64,000 nt of DNA, taken from Flavobacteriales bacterium (GTDB lineage Bacteria; Bacteroidota; Bacteroidia; Flavobacteriales; UBA7312). Below are positions 24,996 through 36,399 of the stretch, piece by piece (within the stretch, counting starts at the first letter, position 1; every line of letters starts with the position of its first letter). The DNA lies in contig JADHMQ010000001.1 in NCBI GenBank assembly GCA_016779935.1, positions 316,369-380,368 of the forward strand, given 5' to 3'. The translations under genes and the position numbers were made by a program. The notes beneath the pieces are model-generated. The model saw nothing but the letters and a program-made list of their open reading frames with translations. It was not told the origin of the DNA and ran no database searches.

Positions 24996-25609
24996 TAAAT
25001 CGTTTTTATGAATTTTAGAGTCAATAAATGATTGAGGGCAAATATACTTTGTATTTTTTCAGACTGACTCTTTTTAACACAAAAGGTAAGAGCGCATTCT
25101 AATTCAAAATCTTGTTTAATTATTTCCAAGCCATTGTCTTTTACCAAGCGCATAACATTGTTCATCTCTGGGTATTTAAAATGAACGGTAAAGACATCTT
25201 TTACAAAACGTTTTTCAATAGTGATATTCTCTAGTGCTTCTGAAGTTGCTGCTCTATATGCAGTAATGAGACCGCTAACGCCTAATTTTACACCGCCAAA
25301 GTATCGCACAACTACTACCAAAGTGTTGGTTATTTCTCTAGAAAGTAACTGTCCTAAAATGGGTTTCCCTGCTGTATTGGATGGCTCGCCATCATCGCTA
25401 TCACGTTGTGTCGATTTATCAGGGTTTATGATGTAAGCATAACAATGATGACGCGCAGCATATTCTAGTTTTTTCACATCGGCAAGGCGCTGTTTAACCT
25501 CTTCCTCAGTTTTTACGGAATATGCATAAGCGATAAATTTACTGCCTTTGTCTTTAAATAGGCCTTTTGAACTGCCAACAACTTCAAGATATGAATCGTC
25601 AATACTCAT
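24995..25609 (-). CDS. yigZ: YigZ/IMPACT family protein
   Basis: 204 residues. The IMPACT N-terminal domain is seen in [58 protein letters not shown] and [23 protein letters not shown] (shown in parts). The smaller C-terminal domain has an EF-G-IV-like fold. The molecular role in bacteria is not settled; the eukaryotic relative IMPACT modulates GCN2. The gene begins one base before the DMT transporter's stop codon region ends, in a compact minus-strand operon with ribD and the peptidase. Confidence 0.88.
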   Translation of the reverse strand: MSIDDSYLEVVGSSKGLFKDKGSKFIAYAYSVKTEEEVKQRLADVKKLEYAARHHCYAYIINPDKSTQRDSDDGEPSNTAGKPILGQLLSREITNTLVVVVRYFGGVKLGVSGLITAYRAATSEALENITIEKRFVKDVFTVHFKYPEMNNVMRLVKDNGLEIIKQDFELECALTFCVKKSQSEKIQSIFALNHLLTLKFIKTI

Positions 25610-26449
25610 TTAGGCGTATATCAAGATGTAGATGGATGAAATTGCCAATGTAACACCTAGCCAATTAAGCCTTGAGAGATGTTCTTTGTAATAACCCCAT
25701 CCAATTAATGCAGATAAAATAACAACCCCAATATTAAGAATAGGAAAAACCAAACTCGACTCCATAGAATCTAAGCTTCTTAACACAAAAAATATACTAA
25801 AGTAATTGGGTATTCCTAGAAGTATACCTGCAATTATGTTTTTTACTGTTAGTTTTTGCTTTTTAATTAATAATAAAAGTCCACCAACACCAAAAGCAAC
25901 TAAAAACACAGTAGAAGTGAAGTAATCTTTAGATTGAGGAGAATCCAAATATAAATACTGAATATGTGATAAAACTGTATCTAGTAAACCTGCACCAATA
26001 AATAATACCAGAGCTAAATATATTGGTCCTTTTTGATGCTCGTCTTTTTTAACGGTAAGGTAAACGGATACAAGTGCTATAGAAATACCAATAACCTTTA
26101 GTAAAGTCCATTTATCACCTTGAAACAATAAAGCTGCTAGAACAGGTATTATTAATGACATTTTACTAGCTAATGAACCAACTGTTACGCCTAGTCGTTG
26201 TGTAGTCAATGCCATTACATTAAACATAACGATAAAAAATATTCCTAGAAGAAATGTCGGTAAAAACCAATCCGTAGAAATTATATTTTCGTAATTATAC
26301 CCAGAATGACCTAAAAGAACGGATAAGATACCAGCACTCAAGTAATTAAAGGTAATAGCTTGTAAGGTGTTTATGTTTCTTCTATCAAACTCTTTAAAAA
26401 ATAAGAATAAACAGATAGTGAAAACAATTGATAAGGTTAAGTCTATCAT
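25610..26449 (-). CDS. EamA/DMT-superfamily transporter
   Basis: 279 residues with about ten hydrophobic helices in two homologous halves of five, as in EamA-type drug/metabolite transporters. The second half ends with the recognisable SLVFPILNIGVVILSALIGW and a WLGVTLAISSIYILI closing helix. The substrate is unknown; family members export amino acids, nucleobases or other metabolites. The ATG overlaps the ribD stop (ATGA), so the two are translated together. A riboflavin link is possible but unsupported beyond position. Confidence 0.8.
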   Translation of the reverse strand: MIDLTLSIVFTICLFLFFKEFDRRNINTLQAITFNYLSAGILSVLLGHSGYNYENIISTDWFLPTFLLGIFFIVMFNVMALTTQRLGVTVGSLASKMSLIIPVLAALLFQGDKWTLLKVIGISIALVSVYLTVKKDEHQKGPIYLALVLFIGAGLLDTVLSHIQYLYLDSPQSKDYFTSTVFLVAFGVGGLLLLIKKQKLTVKNIIAGILLGIPNYFSIFFVLRSLDSMESSLVFPILNIGVVILSALIGWGYYKEHLSRLNWLGVTLAISSIYILIYA

Positions 26450-27456
26450 AAATTGTAGTAATAATCTAATTTATCTTCTCCAATCCAACTCGAATTCATT
26501 ATATCTTTCTCTATTACAGGACTTTGTATACCGTTTTCTAATTCTATTTTAGAGGTGAAAACCTTGGCCTCATCCCAATAATTTGATGCTATAAATGAAT
26601 TAAGAGTTTTTGCTCCACCTTCTACAATTAACGATTGAATACCTCTTGAATGCAAAACATTCATTAAAGAAGGAAAAAATGAATTGAAATCAATTTTTAT
26701 GTGCGTATCGTTTTCAGTATGAGCATTCACTGTAAGGGTAGTAGAGTCAGAATTAAAAATAGCATGTTTTGAATCTAAAGAAAGGTCTTTGTCAATAACA
26801 ATTCTAATAGGGTTTTTCCCTTTAATTTCTCTAGTAGTTAGCAATGGATTATCTTTAATTACAGTATTTTTTCCTACCAAAATGGCAGCTTCTTCACTTC
26901 GCCATTGATGAACTAATTTTTTTGATTCTTTTCCTGTCATCCAAAAGGGTTCAGACTGATTAATTGGAGCTATGAAACCATCAATTGATTTCGCCCATTT
27001 TAAAATGATATAAGGACGTTTTTTCTCATGAAATGTAAAAAATCGTTGATTTATGGCTCTGCATTCATTTTCCAAAACAGATGTTTTTACATTAATTCCA
27101 CCATGCTTTAAAGTTTCAATCCCTTTACCATTTACCTCTGAGAAAGTATCCAAACTACCAATTACAACTCTAGGAATATTTGATTTAACGATTAAGTTAG
27201 CACAGGGCGGTGTTTTACCAAAATGAGCACATGGTTCTAGAGTAACATAAAGGGTAGAATCACTCAAAAGAGATTTATCTTCAACATTATTTATAGCATT
27301 TACTTCAGCGTGATGTTCTCCATGTTTCTGATGGTAACCTCGACCAATAATTTTATTTTGATGTACAATGATACAACCTACTAGAGGATTTGGCATGGCG
27401 TGTGGAAAACCTTTTAAAGCCAAATCAATACTCATCTTCATATATTTTTCGTCCAT
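26446..27456 (-). CDS. ribD: Bifunctional riboflavin biosynthesis deaminase/reductase RibD
   Basis: 336 residues from ATG at 27454-27456; a TTG four codons upstream is less likely because it lies on the predicted promoter. The N-terminal deaminase domain has the zinc set HAE (49-51), Cys76 and Cys85 in EPCAHFGKTPPC. The C-terminal reductase domain starts near residue 145 (RPYIILKWAKSIDG). It performs the second and third steps from GTP towards riboflavin. No other rib genes are in the window. Confidence 0.92.
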   Translation of the reverse strand: MDEKYMKMSIDLALKGFPHAMPNPLVGCIIVHQNKIIGRGYHQKHGEHHAEVNAINNVEDKSLLSDSTLYVTLEPCAHFGKTPPCANLIVKSNIPRVVIGSLDTFSEVNGKGIETLKHGGINVKTSVLENECRAINQRFFTFHEKKRPYIILKWAKSIDGFIAPINQSEPFWMTGKESKKLVHQWRSEEAAILVGKNTVIKDNPLLTTREIKGKNPIRIVIDKDLSLDSKHAIFNSDSTTLTVNAHTENDTHIKIDFNSFFPSLMNVLHSRGIQSLIVEGGAKTLNSFIASNYWDEAKVFTSKIELENGIQSPVIEKDIMNSSWIGEDKLDYYYNL

Positions 27457-27465
27457 CAACACGCA

Positions 27466-27473
27466 CAAAAATA
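27466..27473 (-). promoter_or_regulatory. -7 promoter element (TATTTTTG) for ribD
   Basis: An exact TAnnTTTG match on the minus strand, ending nine bases before the ribD ATG, so the leader would be only about six bases. That leaves no room for an FMN riboswitch, and no such structure was seen in the 31 bases between ribD and prmC. Confidence 0.4.
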
Positions 27474-27487
27474 ACTAAATTGGTCGG

Positions 27488-28327
27488 ATGAAAATGTCCA
27501 AAGATATATTGCCTTTATTTAAATCCGAATTACAGTCTATTTACTCTGATAATGAAATTGATGGCTTGGCATATTGGTGCATAGATTCACTCTTAGAATA
27601 CAGTAGATCAGAATGGCTATTAAAGGCTAATTATCCTCTTCCTGATAACGTTATAAATTCCTTTGAAGATATTATTTCAAGATTAAAAAAACATGAGCCT
27701 ATTCAATACATTTTTGGAGAATGTAACTTTTATGGACTTACGTTTAAGGTTAGTCCAAAGTGTTTGATTCCTAGACCTGAGACGGAAGAGCTTATCAGAT
27801 GGATTCAAAAAAGTACGTTCAAAAGAGGTTTAGACATTGGTACAGGAAGTGGTTGCATAGCTATTTCATTGGCTAAATTTTCAAATATAAAGATGAGTGC
27901 TTTAGATATTTCATCAGATGCACTAGAAATAGCAATGTATAATGCTAAGGTAAATAATGTATCTGTAAACTTTTCATTACACGATATTTTTGAAGATAAA
28001 ACGTTTGACAATAAATTTGATTTAATAGTAAGTAATCCGCCATATGTTTTGGAAAGTGAAAAAGCTCAAATACAAAAAAATGTTTTAAAGTATGAGCCTG
28101 ATTTAGCTCTTTTTGTAAATGACGATAACGCTCTACACTACTATAAACGAATTATTGAATTTTCTAAAGAAAATTTAGAAGATGGAGGAGTGTTATTTTT
28201 TGAAATAAATGAACAAAAAGGCTTTGAAGTAAAGGATTTATTAGAGAAGAATTCATTTCATGATATCTTAATAAAAAAAGATATGCAAGGCAAAAATAGG
28301 ATGGTAAAAGCCGTTTGGAAGTTGTAA
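27488..28327 (+). CDS. prmC: Release factor glutamine methyltransferase PrmC
   Basis: 279 residues. It has an N-terminal helical domain with the conserved HEPIQYIFGECNFYGL and IPRPETEEL segments. The SAM-binding loop is LDIGTGSGCIAISLA, and the catalytic NPPY occurs in IVSNPPYV. PrmC methylates the glutamine of the GGQ motif in release factors RF1 and RF2. It is divergent from ribD and leads a plus-strand group with ligA, a DUF6913 gene and dapA; ligA starts 12 bases after its stop. Confidence 0.93.
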   Translation: MKMSKDILPLFKSELQSIYSDNEIDGLAYWCIDSLLEYSRSEWLLKANYPLPDNVINSFEDIISRLKKHEPIQYIFGECNFYGLTFKVSPKCLIPRPETEELIRWIQKSTFKRGLDIGTGSGCIAISLAKFSNIKMSALDISSDALEIAMYNAKVNNVSVNFSLHDIFEDKTFDNKFDLIVSNPPYVLESEKAQIQKNVLKYEPDLALFVNDDNALHYYKRIIEFSKENLEDGGVLFFEINEQKGFEVKDLLEKNSFHDILIKKDMQGKNRMVKAVWKL

Positions 28328-30330
<2,003 letters not shown>

Positions 30331-30331
<1 letters not shown>

Positions 30332-30888
30332 TGCCAATTCAGTTTATTGAAGATATAAAACAAAAAGTAGGAGAGTATGTTTTTAAACGCGATTTAAAAC
30401 ATAACAATCGTATTAGAGAAGTTCACAATTTTAATACAGCAAAATCGATTGGAATATTATACGACGCTACAGACATTGATGATATGATGATGGTGAGTGA
30501 ATTTGCAAATGAGCTTTTTCAATCTAAAAAGGACGTTAAAGCACTTGGCTTTGTCAATAAAAATGAATTGACGCATCATCATATGCCAATGCTACAATTT
30601 GATTTCTTTTTTCTTAAAGATTTAAACTGGTATTACAAACCTCAGAATTATATCATTAAGAATTTTCTGGAGAAAGATTACGACATTTTAATAAATCTAT
30701 GTACAAGTAATTGTGTGCCAGTAAAGTACCTTGCAGGAGGGTCAAGAGCAAAATTTAAGGTGGGTAAGTACGAACAAGATTTATCAATTTACGATATGAT
30801 GATAGATGTTAAAAAAGACACTCTATCAGCATTAATAAATGAAGTAAAACACTATTTGAACTTAATAAATAAAAAACATGCATCCTAA
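30331..30888 (+). CDS. DUF6913 family protein
   Basis: 185 residues from ATG 30331, which overlaps the ligA stop; a TTG one codon earlier is also in frame. It is a soluble protein with KSIGILYDATDIDDMMMVSEFANEL and VKALGFVNKNEL, then ILINLCTSNCVPVKYLAGGSRAKFKVG (shown in parts). This pattern resembles the Bacteroidota DUF6913 family, but the name is recalled and not searched. The function is unknown. It is wedged between ligA and dapA with overlaps at both ends, an arrangement of co-translated genes. Confidence 0.62.
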
Positions 30889-31765
30889 AATTTTTGGCAC
30901 AGGAGTAGCATTAGTTACTCCTTTTAAAACAGATTTATCAATTGATTTTGATGGTTTAACTCGATTAATTAATCACTGTATTGCCGGTAACATAGATTTT
31001 TTAGTTGTAATGGGTACAACTGGAGAAAGTGTTACTCTATCAAATGATGAAAAAAGTCAAGTTCTAGAACATGTAAAAAAGATTAATGACAATAATTTGC
31101 CCATTATCTTAGGTATTGGTGGTAACAATACTTCTGCTGTAATAGAATCATTTTCTAACTATAATTTAAATGGTGTTGACGCCATACTTTCCGTTTCGCC
31201 ATCTTATAACAAACCTACTCAAGAAGGTATTTACCAACATTTTAAGGCTATTTCAGAAAAGTCACCATTACCAATCATTTTATACAATGTACCTGGCAGA
31301 ACATCTTCAAATATGTCTGCAGAAACCACATTACGACTGGCAAATGATTTTGATAATATTATAGCTATTAAAGAAGCTAGCGGAGATATGTCTCAAATAA
31401 TGGATATAATTAAAAATAAACCTTCAGGTTTTAATGTGCTTTCTGGTGATGACGCTATTACACTTCCTATTATAGCAATGGGAGGAAAAGGAGTGATTTC
31501 AGTACTTGGACAAGGCTTACCTAAAGAATTTTCAACAATGGTAAGCTATGCCCTAGATGATAATAGTGTAGAGGAAGCTAGAGAATTACACTACAAAATA
31601 TTAGATTTTGTTAATCCATTATTTTCTGAAGGAAACCCTGCGGGTATTAAGAAGATGTTAAAGCTACTCAATATCTGTGGGGATAATGTTAGATTGCCTT
31701 TAGTGAAAGCCTCTGACTCGATTGAAAATACAATTAAAAAGGGTTTAGATAATCTTAAAAGCTAG
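30878..31765 (+). CDS. dapA: 4-hydroxy-tetrahydrodipicolinate synthase
   Basis: 295 residues. It condenses pyruvate with aspartate semialdehyde, the first committed step to diaminopimelate and lysine. The TIM-barrel residues are in place: GTTGES (46-51), Tyr110 (SPSYNKPTQEG), Tyr136 (YNVPGRT) and the Schiff-base Lys165 (IAIKEASGD). It overlaps the DUF6913 gene by 11 bases at the start and the convergent PLP enzyme gene by 11 bases at the end. Confidence 0.95.
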   Translation: MHPKIFGTGVALVTPFKTDLSIDFDGLTRLINHCIAGNIDFLVVMGTTGESVTLSNDEKSQVLEHVKKINDNNLPIILGIGGNNTSAVIESFSNYNLNGVDAILSVSPSYNKPTQEGIYQHFKAISEKSPLPIILYNVPGRTSSNMSAETTLRLANDFDNIIAIKEASGDMSQIMDIIKNKPSGFNVLSGDDAITLPIIAMGGKGVISVLGQGLPKEFSTMVSYALDDNSVEEARELHYKILDFVNPLFSEGNPAGIKKMLKLLNICGDNVRLPLVKASDSIENTIKKGLDNLKS

Positions 31766-32996
31766 CTAACTTTTCAGAAATATATTCTCCATTTTCTAGT
31801 TTATCTTTAATGGAAGTAAAGGATTCAATGGTATATTGAACGTCTTCAAGCGTATGTATAGCTGTAGGAATTAATCGTAATAAGATTACACCTTTAGGAA
31901 CAACAGGATATGTGACTATCGAACAAAATATGCCATAATTTTCTCTTAAATCTAAAGTAAGATTAGTTGCTTCACCAACACCGCCAGATAAGTAAACTGG
32001 TGTAACAGCAGATTCAGTATTTCCTATGTTAAATCCTGCATCCTTAAGTCCAGATTGGAGTTTATTGGCAATATTCCATAACTGATCTTTTAATTCAGTC
32101 TTATTTTGCAATAACTCTAATCGTTTAATAGCTCCAATAACTAGTGGAGTAGGAAGTGATTTAGCGAAAATTTGAGAACGCATATTATATCTCAAATACT
32201 CAACAACATCTTCAGTAGAGGATATAAAAGCACCTATGCTAGCCATTGACTTGGCAAATGTTCCAAAGTAAATATCAATTTCGTCATGGCATTGAAGGTG
32301 TTCACCCGTTCCGTAGCCATGCTCACCCATAGTACCAAAACCATGAGCATCATCAACAAATAATCTGAAGTTAAATTTGGATTTTAATTGAGAAATTTCT
32401 CTGATTTTACCTAAATCACCAGACATACCGAAAACTCCTTCAGTAATAACAAGTATTCCTCCACCAGTTTCCTCAACTATTTTATTAGCCCTTTCTAGCT
32501 GTTTCTCAAAGTTATCAATGTTATTGTGTGGGAATACAAAGCGTTTTCCTTGATGAAGACGAACCCCGTCAATAATACAAGCATGGCATTCACTATCATA
32601 TACAATAACGTCTTTACGGTCAACGAGAGCATCAATTGAAGATAACATACCTTGATAACCAAAGTTTAAAAGGATGGTATCTTCTTTACGCATGAAAGCA
32701 GATAAATTATTCTCTAGTTCTTCGTGGTAATTGGTGTTACCAGACATCATTCTGGAACCCATTGGATAACCAAGTCCCCATTCCTTGGAAGCTTGTTCAT
32801 CTGCTTTTCTAACTTCAGGCTGATTTGATAAGCCTATATAGTTGTTTACACTCCATACCAGTACCTCTTTACCTCTGAAAAACATTTTATTAGAAATTTC
32901 ACCTTCTAACTTAGGGAAAGTAAAGTACCCGTGTGTACTTTTGGCATATTGTCCTAGAGGACCTCTGTTGTTTTTTATCTTTTCAAAAAGATCCAT
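31755..32996 (-). CDS. PLP-dependent alpha-oxoamine synthase family acyltransferase (serine palmitoyltransferase-like)
   Basis: 413 residues of the fold-type I alpha-oxoamine synthase group. The PLP lysine is Lys249 (GTFAKSMASIGAF), the cofactor Asp-His lies in DDAHGFGTMG (215-224), and NFGYQGMLSS marks the active-site entrance. The group includes KBL, BioF, serine palmitoyltransferase and cysteate acyltransferase. The N-terminal GPLGQYAKSTHGYFTFPKLEG and context in Bacteroidota favour a sphingolipid or sulfonolipid role, but substrate residues were not resolved. It overlaps dapA tail to tail. Confidence 0.75.
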   Translation of the reverse strand: MDLFEKIKNNRGPLGQYAKSTHGYFTFPKLEGEISNKMFFRGKEVLVWSVNNYIGLSNQPEVRKADEQASKEWGLGYPMGSRMMSGNTNYHEELENNLSAFMRKEDTILLNFGYQGMLSSIDALVDRKDVIVYDSECHACIIDGVRLHQGKRFVFPHNNIDNFEKQLERANKIVEETGGGILVITEGVFGMSGDLGKIREISQLKSKFNFRLFVDDAHGFGTMGEHGYGTGEHLQCHDEIDIYFGTFAKSMASIGAFISSTEDVVEYLRYNMRSQIFAKSLPTPLVIGAIKRLELLQNKTELKDQLWNIANKLQSGLKDAGFNIGNTESAVTPVYLSGGVGEATNLTLDLRENYGIFCSIVTYPVVPKGVILLRLIPTAIHTLEDVQYTIESFTSIKDKLENGEYISEKLASF

Positions 32997-33108
32997 TTAA
33001 ACTTTATAAAATTAAGTCGGCTAAGATAATAATTTAGAATTTATAACACAATATTCAACTTAATTGAATGATGACGAAATAAAGTATTTCAAAACTCGTT
33101 CCATTTAC

Positions 33109-33116
33109 TATCTTTG
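33109..33116 (+). promoter_or_regulatory. -7 promoter element (TATCTTTG) for the bamD operon
   Basis: An exact TAnnTTTG match ten bases before the bamD ATG at 33127. A TTC sits 18 bases upstream where TTG is expected. It supports ATG 33127 over a TTG 63 bases upstream, which would lie before the promoter. Confidence 0.55.
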
Positions 33117-33126
33117 CACAACTAAA

Positions 33127-33915
33127 ATGAGAATAGTTATCTACATATCTTTCATTGCAATCCTTTTTTCCTGCAATGGATATCAAAAAGTTTTAAAAAG
33201 CAGTGATGTGGATTTAAAATACCACATGGCAAAAAAATATTATGATGAAACAGAATATTTTAAAGCACTGCCGTTACTTGATGAATTACATATTTTATTT
33301 AAGGGTACTAGTAAGGCTGAAGAGGTAGATTATCTTCTTGCTTATACACACTTTGGTTTAGGAGCAAATATGTTAGCCAGTTACCATTTCAAGATATTTA
33401 CTCTTACCTATCCTAACAGTAAACACAATGAAGAGCTGGCTTACATGGCTGCTTACTGTTATTTTTTAGAATCTCCTTCTCCCACACTAGATAAAACAAA
33501 TACCTTAAAGGCTATTGAAGAATTACAAGCCTTCATCGATAAATATCCTGACAGTGAGAAGATTGATAAATGTAACGATCTGATAGATGAACTCACTATA
33601 AAAATACACAAAAAAGCATTTAAGATAGCTAAGCTTTATTACGATATTTCTGATTATAAAGCTGCAATTACATCTTTAAATAATTTAGTTCTTGATTATC
33701 CAACAATTGATAATCAATCTGAAATTCAATTTCTTATACTAGATGCTAATTACAATTTAGCCATCAATAGTGTAATGACTAAAAAAGAGGATAGACTAAA
33801 CAATACCTTAGCCGCATTTAATTTTTTCAAGAATAATTATTCAGATGATAAATTAATGAAACTTGCTCAAGGTATTCACGATAAAACAATTAAACAACTA
33901 GAAAAGTTTCAATAA
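33127..33915 (+). CDS. bamD: Outer membrane assembly lipoprotein BamD
   Basis: 262 residues from ATG 33127. The lipoprotein signal ends at Cys16 (FIAILFSC). The mature part is tetratricopeptide-like: YHMAKKYYDETEYFKALPLLDEL, LAYTHFGLGANMLASYHFKIFTLTYPNS and further repeats typical of BamD (shown in parts). BamD is the essential partner of BamA in inserting outer-membrane beta-barrels. The next gene begins inside its stop (TAATG), opening a tight run of bamD, rpoZ, coaBC, porD and recN. Confidence 0.88.
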   Translation: MRIVIYISFIAILFSCNGYQKVLKSSDVDLKYHMAKKYYDETEYFKALPLLDELHILFKGTSKAEEVDYLLAYTHFGLGANMLASYHFKIFTLTYPNSKHNEELAYMAAYCYFLESPSPTLDKTNTLKAIEELQAFIDKYPDSEKIDKCNDLIDELTIKIHKKAFKIAKLYYDISDYKAAITSLNNLVLDYPTIDNQSEIQFLILDANYNLAINSVMTKKEDRLNNTLAAFNFFKNNYSDDKLMKLAQGIHDKTIKQLEKFQ

Positions 33916-34259
33916 TGACAGATTTTAAAAAATCAAAAGCAAACAACACAACGGAAACAAAAAACATAAAAGATATTGCTGGTAAAACAGGGAACCTTTA
34001 TGAAGCAGTTGCCGTTATGTCTAAAAGAGCTGTTCAAATTAATAAGGATATTAAAGAAGAATTGCTTTCAAAACTTGCTGAGTTTGCAACACCAAGTGAA
34101 TCAATCGAAGAATTATTCGAAAACAGTGAGCAAATAGAGGTATCTAAGTTTTACGAAAAACTTCCAAAAGGTACTTTAATAGCAGTTCAAGAGTTTTTAG
34201 AGGACAATATCTATCACAGAAATACAAAATTAGATAACGAAGAAGAATCTGCTGCTTAA
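33915..34259 (+). CDS. rpoZ: RNA polymerase omega subunit (RpoZ-like)
   Basis: 114 residues. The segment DIAGKTGNLYEAVAVMSKRAVQINKDIKEEL resembles the omega core helix bundle (the ANRRA-like region is here SKRAVQI), with a C-terminal extension common in Bacteroidota (shown in part). Omega helps assemble and stabilise RNA polymerase. The identity leans partly on the conserved position between bamD and coaBC. Start and stop both share bases with neighbours (TAATG at each end). Confidence 0.78.
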   Translation: MTDFKKSKANNTTETKNIKDIAGKTGNLYEAVAVMSKRAVQINKDIKEELLSKLAEFATPSESIEELFENSEQIEVSKFYEKLPKGTLIAVQEFLEDNIYHRNTKLDNEEESAA

Positions 34260-35461
34260 TGTCTCTTTTTAGAGATAAAAATATTCTCATAGGTGTTAGC
34301 GCAAGCATAGCCGCTTACAAATCGGCACATTTAGTTAGAGAATTTATTAAACTTGGCGCAAACGTTCGTGTTGTAATGACTCCTGATTCAAAAGAGTTTA
34401 TTACGCCCTTAACACTTTCAACCTTATCTAAAAATCCAGTACTTTCTACTCTAGTTAAAGAAGAAAATAATGAAGAGTGGAATAATCATGTCAAAATAGG
34501 CTTGTGGGCAGATGTAATGATTATTGCACCGGCTACAGCTAAAACTTTATCAAAAATGTCTAGTGGTGAGTGTGACAACTTGCTTTTAACGACTTATCTC
34601 TCTGCTACATGTCCAGTGTTTTTTGCGCCAGCTATGGACTTAGATATGCTTTCACATCAATCGACCCAAGAAAATATTCAAAAATTAATTTCTTTCGGCA
34701 ACCATTACATACCAGTTTCAGATGGAGAATTGGCAAGTGGTTTAGTTGGTAAAGGAAGAATGGCTGAGCCTGAAGAGATAGTTAGTTTTGTTCGTGATGA
34801 ATTGTACAAAACCCTTCCTTTGAAAGGTAAAAAATTACTTATTACAGCTGGGCCTACTTTTGAAGCCATTGATCCAGTCCGATTTATAGGAAATCATTCA
34901 TCAGGTAAAATGGGGTATTCTTTAGCTTTACACGCTGCAGATTTAGGAGCTTATGTTACCTTAGTTTCTGGTCCAACACATCAAGAAATTAATCACCCTA
35001 ATGTTTTAGAAATTAAAGTAACTAGTACTCACGAAATGCACACCGAATGCGACAAATATTTTGACAGTACTGATGCTGCAATATTAAGCGCTGCAGTTTC
35101 TGATTACACCCCTTCAGAAGTGTCATCTTCAAAACTTAAAAAATCTGATGAAGAATTAGTTCTAAAATTGAAAAAAACTACTGATATTTTAAAAACATTA
35201 GGACAAAAGAAATCACATCAAATCCTTGTTGGTTTCGCTCTAGAAACGGATAATGAAATAGAAAATGCTAAAAGTAAACTGACAAAAAAGAATTTAGATT
35301 TTATTGTTCTAAATTCATTAAATGATAAGGGGGCTGGTTTCAAACATGACACAAACAAAATTACTATCATTGATAATGATAATAATTTGCATAAATTTGA
35401 GTTAAAATCAAAGACTGATGTAGCTGTTGACATTATCAACCATTTGATTAAAAAGCTTTAA
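34259..35461 (+). CDS. coaBC: Bifunctional phosphopantothenoylcysteine decarboxylase/synthetase
   Basis: 400 residues. The N-terminal flavin-dependent decarboxylase (CoaC) shows ILIGVSASIAAYKSAHLVRE, NNEEWNNHVKIGLWADVMIIAPATA and the PAMDLDM loop. The C-terminal synthetase (CoaB) starts near residue 193 with LLITAGPTFEAIDPVRFIGNHSSGKMG and has VSGPTH (shown in parts). It makes 4'-phosphopantetheine for coenzyme A in two steps. The next gene begins directly after its stop. Confidence 0.94.
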   Translation: MSLFRDKNILIGVSASIAAYKSAHLVREFIKLGANVRVVMTPDSKEFITPLTLSTLSKNPVLSTLVKEENNEEWNNHVKIGLWADVMIIAPATAKTLSKMSSGECDNLLLTTYLSATCPVFFAPAMDLDMLSHQSTQENIQKLISFGNHYIPVSDGELASGLVGKGRMAEPEEIVSFVRDELYKTLPLKGKKLLITAGPTFEAIDPVRFIGNHSSGKMGYSLALHAADLGAYVTLVSGPTHQEINHPNVLEIKVTSTHEMHTECDKYFDSTDAAILSAAVSDYTPSEVSSSKLKKSDEELVLKLKKTTDILKTLGQKKSHQILVGFALETDNEIENAKSKLTKKNLDFIVLNSLNDKGAGFKHDTNKITIIDNDNNLHKFELKSKTDVAVDIINHLIKKL

Positions 35462-36397
35462 ATGATTAATAAAATAGTCCTTATATTTTTTGTTTTCTTT
35501 TATAGTAGTTCTGAGCTTCTATCTCAGGAAGTTTTATGTAATGTTAGGGTGATACCAGACAAGGAAATACAAATCAGCGATAGGCAAAAGCTTCAAACTC
35601 TTCAGAAATCTGTAAGAGAATTTGTCAATAATAGAAAATGGACAAATGAAGTATTTACCGAAGACGAGCGAATAGAGTTTAACATATCGTTTAATATTTT
35701 AAGTAAAGTATCAACAGATAGATATGCCGGAACACTTCAAGTACAGTATTCTCGTCCTATTTTTAACAGTTCGTATTACTCTCCAATATTAAACTATCTA
35801 GATGACGAAATAGAATTTGACTACATCGAAACCCAACCACTAGATTATAACGAAAATACACACGAATCAAATTTATCAGCCATCTTATCTTATTACACAT
35901 ATATCATTATAGGACTTGATTATTCAACCTTTAGTTCTAACGCTGGTAATGTCTATTTACAAAAGGCTAAGAAGATTGTAGAAAATGCTCAGTCAGCTCC
36001 TGAAGGTGGTTGGAAAGCCTTTGAAAGTAATAAGAATCGTTATTGGCTTGCTGAGGAATTATTAGATGCTAAGTACAGTTCATTTCATGATGTTCTTTAT
36101 AATTATCACCGACAAGGCTTAGATATTATGAATGAGGATAATGAAAAAGGTAGAGGATATGTTACTGAAAGCATTGAGTCCATGAGGAAAATTAAACAAC
36201 TTAACCCTACAGCCTTTATCTTACAGTTGTTCTTTAACTCTAAAGCTGATGAAATTTCTAATATTTATTCAAATGCTTACCAAGAAGAAAAGAATCGTGT
36301 ATATAAACTTCTCTCTGAATTAGACCCTGCTAATCTTAATAAGTACAATAAAATTAAGGAAAAAAATTCTATTAACGCACTCCCAACTTCAAGATAA
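35462..36397 (+). CDS. porD: Type IX secretion protein PorD (DUF4835)
   Basis: 311 residues with a Sec signal peptide (IVLIFFVFFYSSSELLSQE). The mature start VLCNVRVIPDKEIQISDRQKLQTLQKSVREFVNNRKWT is the hallmark of DUF4835/PorD (shown in part), as are IEFNISFNIL and YSRPIFNSSYYSPILNY. PorD is required for the type IX secretion system of Bacteroidota; its exact place in the machine is less clear. The position between coaBC and recN is typical of the phylum. No other T9SS gene is in the window. Confidence 0.85.
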   Translation: MINKIVLIFFVFFYSSSELLSQEVLCNVRVIPDKEIQISDRQKLQTLQKSVREFVNNRKWTNEVFTEDERIEFNISFNILSKVSTDRYAGTLQVQYSRPIFNSSYYSPILNYLDDEIEFDYIETQPLDYNENTHESNLSAILSYYTYIIIGLDYSTFSSNAGNVYLQKAKKIVENAQSAPEGGWKAFESNKNRYWLAEELLDAKYSSFHDVLYNYHRQGLDIMNEDNEKGRGYVTESIESMRKIKQLNPTAFILQLFFNSKADEISNIYSNAYQEEKNRVYKLLSELDPANLNKYNKIKEKNSINALPTSR

Positions 36398-36399
36398 AG

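Noticed and set aside
27421-27490. FMN riboswitch upstream of ribD
   Set aside because: Only 31 bases separate ribD and prmC, with the promoter inside them; there is no room for the structure.
33064-33126. An upstream TTG start for BamD
   Set aside because: It would place the start before the likely promoter and put the lipoprotein signal 21 residues inside the protein.
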